NCBI GenBank assembly: GCA_002812745.2
Contig: NCSJ02000003.1
Location: 1 to 64,000, forward strand
Source: Scytalidium lignicola
Lineage: Eukaryota; Ascomycota; Leotiomycetes
Direction: 5' to 3'
Length of the DNA stretch: 64,000 bases
Shown here: positions 59,145 through 64,000 of the stretch, piece by piece
How the letters are laid out: each line of letters begins with the position of its first letter
Numbering within the stretch: the first letter of the stretch is position 1
Made by a program: the position numbers and the translations under genes
Notes under the pieces: generated by a model
Database searches by the model: none
Seen by the model: only the letters and a program-made list of their open reading frames with translations
Told to the model about the DNA's origin: nothing

Positions 59145-60132
59145 TTACTCTCTGAATGCTTCTTCGACGGCCGCAGCCATTTCCCCCAAGGTTTCAAATC
59201 TCCAGGTAAAGTCTACTTTGTCCCTCAATTTCTCCAACACGTCCTCCTCGTTATCTCTATCAATCCAAACGCTGGTCATCTCCATAGTCTTCGCCGGTAC
59301 ATGATCAGCAGTCAAACTTTGAGCAGTATGTAGAATTTGCGCTTTCTCGATTCCCAGATCCTTCTTTGCCTTGCCAAGCAAAAAGTGGAAATTGTTCAGA
59401 CTAGGTTTGTAGCTACCGATTTCCTGAGCTGTATACACAGCATCAAACTCGAATCCTTCAAGTGGACCAAATATCGTCCTGGAGATAGATTCGATGTCAA
59501 TATTACTAAGGAGTACAAGCTTGTAGTGCTTTTTCAGTATTTGTAAAGCAGAAACTGTATCTGGGAATGCAGGCCATTCTCCTGCAAGAGTACCGAAATG
59601 GCGGGCTTCTTCTTCACTTGGTTGAGGGAGATCAAGAGAGGAAGCGAAGGCGCTGTATGCCAGCGGGAGAAGCTCTTTGTATTGTAGGTTTGGTTGAGTT
59701 ACTTGTAAATGAGATTCAAACTTTTGGAATGCTGCAAGGGTATATTTGCGGTCGTCGATGTAGGGGTTGGGCTCTGGAAGGCGCTTCAGTAAAGTCTGAA
59801 GGCCAGAGAACATCCCTCCTATAATTCATTAGTATCTTAAGAATTTCGCAGCGGTAGAGCTTCAGATGATCGCAATATAAACTAAGCCTTTGCTACAAAA
59901 GATTGATAGTTCCGTAGAATGGTAGGAGCTAGGAATACCCCACTCGATAATACAAATAGCATTGGACTAAATCTAGGTGACAGGCTACAGAAAAAGCCAA
60001 CAGCATCCAAGGCTGTGACATATTTAACTAACCTTTCTCATCTACTAAAGTCGAGTAGACATCAAAAGATAGCATTTTAAAGTCTGTCAGACTTGCCGGG
60101 TCATCCAGCTTAATCTTCCCTTGATTTACCAT
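59145..60132 (-). CDS. HAD-superfamily hydrolase, haloacid-dehalogenase type
   Basis: Two exons, 60132-60033 and 59818-59145 (214-bp intron, GTTAGT..TATAG), 257 residues, typical for the subfamily. Motif I is FDVYSTLVDEKG, with the nucleophile Asp and the Tyr characteristic of L-2-haloacid-dehalogenase-like members. The helical cap region follows (PYIDDRKYTLAAFQKFESHL). Motif II is VLLSNIDIES, motif III has Lys in IGSYKPSLNNF, and motif IV is replaced by the TADHVPAKTMEMTSVWIDR segment usual in this branch. Such enzymes cleave carbon-halogen or phosphate-ester bonds; fungal members are mostly uncharacterised and the substrate cannot be told from sequence. The ATG at 60132 is the only one that places motif I correctly near the N-terminus. 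Convergent with TF B. Confidence 0.9.
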
Positions 60133-60869
60133 GTTGTAAGCTGTTGTTTAATAGAGAATAGAGGTATTAAAGTCTAGCAATTAATGCAGATTACATTGAG
60201 TCGTGGTTAAGAATTGGAATTTCTTTGATCAATCATGATCTTATATATTAGAATGAATACTTTAGAGGCTTCCTATTGGCCGCCCTTGTCTTGTAGTCGA
60301 CATCGATACGTGTCTGTCATCGTTCTTACACCGGGAAGATCGGGCCTTAATGCTAAGAGCGGGGTTACAGACTTTTGCCGGTACAGGCGCAGTTTTCGGA
60401 GATCATTTTTATAATGTCAAAGCTACGTGAGAGACAAGGTATTACCCCTGATAAAAAAATAACCTGGGGTATTAATTTACCAATATAGATATATTGCCAG
60501 GAAGATCATTACTCTGACGATCTGCTGGCGAAATCACCACTTGTGAGAATGACACAGGTCTTGTAGTGGCTGGTGCTACACCTGCACAACTCGGTACGCC
60601 CTTTGGACGTCTATTTAGACGAACTACTGGGCTATGCACAATAGCTGCAGGGGTCATGGCCCGGTTGCAGATAGTGGCGGGGCGAGGCATCTCATTTACG
60701 ATAATTGCATTTGAGCAACTTAAAAAGAAGAAGCAGTGCATTGTCAAGCCAAGTGCCAAAGTCCAGTAGAAAGCTAACCGTCGCTGCATCAGGATCCAAC
60801 CAAGTGGGCCATGTTTGTGCATTAAGTAATCTGTGCAGTATGGTCATCCCATTGCAACTAGACTGAGTA
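60133..60869. other. Intergenic, HAD hydrolase to 60870 gene
   Basis: 737 bp. Contains minus frames of 116 codons (60472-60822) and 71 codons (60692-60907, overlapping the 3' end of the next gene) with one hydrophobic stretch (FYWTLALGLTMHCFFFLSC), and an overlapping plus frame (60566-60769). They conflict with one another and none has splice or family support, so none is called. Confidence 0.5.
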
Positions 60870-63353
60870 TCAGTCGACTTCTTCCTCGATTGTTTCAGAG
60901 CTGCCAACGTCGTCTTCGAGCTTCAAGCTCGATATTGAGTCTCCAAATGGTCTTTCGACCTTCCCCCTTGCTGCGTGCTTTGGGCTCCGTTTCTTTTTCT
61001 TGGATCCAGTCCCATCACTGCCAATGGGAGCTTCCTTGATCCAGAGTACTATAGCTTCTGCTCTTTCGGTACTGATTGGATATTCTTTCCCGTCTTCTTG
61101 AGCCCAGCGTTTGGGAATTTCTCTACCTTCTGCCTTCCTGGCCTCCTCTTCCTGTCGCCGTTGTCTTGCAGCTACGGCTGCGTGGAAGCTGGCTTCGTCA
61201 TGTACTCGATCATCTTCTAATGCCTCCATAATAGCCTGCTGCTTAAGACGTTCTTTCCTCTCTGTTGACGTTTCATTTTGCTGATTTGAAGATCCTTGCC
61301 CTGGAAGAGGTGCCGGCGCACATAAAGCTTCCCATGATTGCTGTAACTGAATCCAATTACCAGCTCGGCGTAGCACCTCAATCCAATCGGCTCGACTGGG
61401 AGATCGTGGGGCTTGAAAAATTGGATACCCATCACAAACCCGTGCAAGCCTTGCAACCATGTGGGCATGGCGTTGCAGCTCACGGGCTGAAGTTTGTATT
61501 AGACAATGACATAGTAATAGAGAATGTAGTGCATCCGTGAGGAGTGGATGATAAGTGATAGCCTCATGGCAATCATGGTTGGTATAAAATGTCTGAGAAG
61601 CCTCATTTCGTGAAGCTTCTATCTGTTGCCTGCTCGTCAGTGCATTGGATATGACAGGGTATGGAGGCAAATCCGCAGGTGGAGTGGCAGAGAAGAGAGC
61701 TGAGATCTGATACACGATGGGCTTAGGAAGTCTCATAGTCTCGGACGATCGGAAATTTGCTTGTTGTCGGTCATGATTTGTGTGCCCCCAATTATGCGGA
61801 ACCAGCGCATCAGATAGTTGGCCATTGCTAAGTGAGTCATTACTCGATAGATCCAGATTTTTTCTAAGATTTGGAGCAGTACTATCTTGAGGTCTGGATA
61901 GATTATAACCGTTTGCTGCTTGGTTTACCTTGTGTATATACTCCTGGGTGAATTCATTAGGTAACCCTGCCGTGTAGTCGAAATGAGACAAGAATGAGGT
62001 GTAATCTCTAAGAGCGCGCTTCGAATAAGCTTTTACAGTTTTACGGGCCTTCATGCGCCTTTGTTCGGCTTCTGCCTCCACTTCACTTAGTGTAGGTATT
62101 TCTACTGTTGAGGCAGTATTGCCGTTGACCTTTCCGTCTTTCGTGTTATTGATACCATGGCCTTGATTTGGAAGAGCCTGACTAACATGCTGAAAAGCAA
62201 TCGTCAGGTAGACGCCAGCACGATGGAAGAGAAGCTGGGTCTCTAAGCTGCTAGGATGGTCCTCCTCATCTAACTTTGTTTCTTCTCTCCATCGATTACT
62301 GCGTTGAGTCTCCGATGTTACCTCTTGTGCTAGTTGAAGCTGCTGTTGGCCTGCTTTATGTTGGTTCTGATAATATCTACAAATTTGTAGCGCTGTCGTA
62401 AGGTCATGAGCTGCGCCCAAAAATTCGTCCTTGAACATCCTTGTCACTGCTCGAGTTCTCAGGACCTCGGCTTCGCTTGGTCGCTCAGTGATCACTTCGT
62501 CCAAAGGCTTTAAGCTGGTACATTCAGCGAGCTGACGAGAGGGTATCTTTTCATGGAAAAAATGAACGTATTTTGCGTCAGGGTCAAGCGGGTTTCGTTG
62601 TAAAACAAGTTGAGCTACATCCTCCAACGAAGAAGCCGATTGCATAGTGGCGACGCTGCAGGCAATCTCATCCAAATGATAAGCTTTTGAGAGCTTCTGA
62701 GTAGCCTGCTCCCTCATCCGATGTTTGCGCTCTCTACTCAATTTCGCATTACCCCCCCCTCCAAGACCTAATCCCAAAGCTACCCCACTATTCGGAAACA
62801 GACCATTGCTGGCGTTGAGTGAATTTGTGAGAGATGAGGAAGTAACACCGCTCGTAGCTCGTACTGCAAGATTTGTGGCATCATCAACGAGCTTTCGGAT
62901 TTTAAGAAGGTCGAAGAATACTGCTGGGTCGATGGGTCGAGGACGGGGTAAGTTGTAGTTATTATTTGCGAGGCTTTCAAGAACTTCAGGGGGCAATTGT
63001 AGCCATGGGCCATGGAACGAGGATATATACCGCCAATGCCTGATATTTTGTCAGTTGTCAAAATCTAAGCATGGCAATTGCAGGTACCAGAGCTTTGCAA
63101 TGACTTGGCAGCAACATTGATATCGGTCATGTTTTTCTTGGGGAGGCAACCATAACAATTAGACACAGTAAACAAAGGTAATCGTGGCAATTGAAAGAAA
63201 GTAATGGGCATACTTATTTCGGCAGATAATCAAGGAAGAAGTGGAAGGTTGGACAGGCCTGGAGTCGTCTTGTTTAGACTTTAAGGACGAAATATTTGAG
63301 GAAATATTGGCGTCGGAGCCCTCGCCGGTGCTCTTATTCTTTTTCTTGGCCAT
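60870..63353 (-). CDS. Conserved fungal protein of unknown function, about 769 aa
   Basis: Two exons, 63353-63214 and 63039-60870 (174-bp intron, GTATGC donor), 769 residues. The N-terminus is basic and Ser-rich (MAKKKNKSTGEG). The exon junction makes NK-HWRYISSFHGPWLQL-PPEVLESLANNNYN, followed by RPRPIDPAVFFDLLKIRKLV, a Gly-rich loop (GLGLGGGG), a basic helix (LSRERKHRMREQATQKLSKA) and helical, TPR-like stretches such as EAEVLRTRAVTRMFKDEFLG and AAHDLTTALQICRYYQ. Charged low-complexity segments and an acidic end (ETIEEEVD) close it. I have a sense of seeing this arrangement in many Pezizomycotina genomes as hypothetical protein, but cannot name a domain. No catalytic motif or membrane segment is visible. 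An upstream in-frame GTG extends the frame; the ATG at 63353 is preferred. Confidence 0.87.
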
Positions 63354-63826
63354 ACTCGCGACATATGTTATAATAGATATGGTATCAACGAATGGTGTCC
63401 TATGCACAACATGACTGTTTCAGCTACGATGTAAGATCTTTGATATCAAATTCACTATGCGGCCTGTAAAGGTCCAGAATAGGAAATTTCGGATTAATAG
63501 TACAGCCGACAGCGCCAACGCTGCGATGTGTATGGTTGAATGTAGCTATCGCGCATACTGTAGCCCCTGCACTTACATCCTTGCTTCCCACTTATCAGAT
63601 TTAGGGTTGTTCCGTACGGTATCGGTCTAATACAATTATTATTATATCCAGATAGCTTGCAAAGTCATCCTCTAAGTTTGATTCTCAATCTTATAAGATC
63701 TTGAGATCCTATGGATATCCTAGGAAGAAAACGCCAATGCTACGCTGCTTTACCCTTGCCATAACTACTCTAAACATGAACCTTACTTTGCTATCACCAC
63801 TCCAGCGTTCAAATTTCATCTTTGCG
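63354..63826. other. Intergenic, 60870 gene upstream to CUE gene
   Basis: 473 bp between two minus-strand genes: promoter of the 769-aa protein gene and terminator of the CUE gene. No other feature recognised. Confidence 0.55.
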
Positions 63827-64000
63827 TCAAGAGCTGAGCGCTAGGCATGCGTCAACTGCAAGCCCAACTCTTATTAATATTAGCAAGGCCAAGGGAATAT
63901 GGTCATATCCATTCACTTACCTGCCGCCTTTTTGGATCACCACGTCACTAATGATATCTCTATCTAAGTCTGGAAACATAGATGCTAGTGTCTCAACAAC
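63827..64000 (-). CDS. CUE-domain protein, C-terminal part (gene continues beyond the window)
   Basis: Two exon pieces on the minus strand: 64000-63921 (open at the window edge) and 63869-63827, joined over a 51-bp intron (GTAAGT donor, GCTAAT branch-like site, AAG acceptor). The translated end reads VVETLASMFPDLDRD, then IISDVVIQKGGR, then VGLAVDACLALSS before the stop. MFP and the hydrophobic pattern up to the terminal LALSS are hallmarks of the CUE ubiquitin-binding domain. The alternative CAG acceptor downstream would put a stop in frame, which supports the AAG choice. The protein therefore ends in a CUE domain; the rest, and hence the role, lies to the right of the window. Confidence 0.8.

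Noticed and set aside
60472..60907. Minus frames with a hydrophobic stretch next to the 60870 gene
   Set aside because: Overlap each other and the 3' end of a real gene in conflicting frames; no evidence for expression.

Overview
The window is nuclear DNA of a filamentous ascomycete (Pezizomycotina; protein style and intron pattern suggest Leotiomycetes, but I cannot confirm this without a search). Evidence: most genes carry short introns (about 45-80 bp) with GTAAGT/GTATGT-type donors, CTAAC-like branch points and CAG/TAG acceptors. Every recognisable protein is a single-copy ascomycete housekeeping or regulatory protein. There is no operon structure, CRISPR array, rRNA or convincing tRNA. 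Exon joins were worked out by hand; where I give exon lists, the phases add up to a multiple of three.

Layout. 0.3-5.8 kb: GPN3 (+), APQ12 (-) and the replication-initiation factor SLD3 (-, five exons). 7.1-11.2 kb: the HOG-pathway MAPKKK SSK2 (+). 11.2-19 kb: a 7.7-kb stretch without a supportable gene, leading to a serine-rich single-pass membrane protein (18967-20175). 21.5-32.1 kb: DPB4 (DNA polymerase epsilon/CHRAC histone fold), an Hst3/Hst4-type sirtuin whose frame is broken by one N, and the chromatin remodeller CHD1 (-). 32.9-41 kb: the 15-exon ribosome-recycling ABC protein RLI1/ABCE1 (+), the U1 snRNP factor PRP40 (-) and the TRAPPII subunit TRS65 (+). 41.7-49.8 kb: a large disordered fungal protein (-), a GNAT acetyltransferase (+) and the family-X DNA polymerase POL4 (-). 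51.3-60.1 kb: a small two-TM protein (-), two divergently transcribed Zn2Cys6 transcription factors sharing a 1.2-kb promoter, and a HAD-type hydrolase (-). 60.9-64 kb: a conserved fungal protein of unknown function (-) and the 3' end of a CUE-domain gene (-) running off the right edge.

There is no single pathway cluster. Five genes act on replication, chromatin or repair (SLD3, DPB4, the sirtuin, CHD1, POL4), more than I would have guessed for 45 kb. This may be chance and is reported as a question. The most useful observations are: a gene-model-breaking N in the sirtuin, part of a systematic pattern of single Ns at A/T homopolymers; a 20-nt micro-exon inside the zinc cluster of one transcription factor; the divergent transcription-factor pair; an open acidic frame overlapping the 3' end of RLI1; a tight cluster of CATTCC (TEA/ATTS-type) motifs and GTAC-rich patches in long intergenic regions; and the 7.7-kb gene-free interval. 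I did not find a convincing wholly new system.
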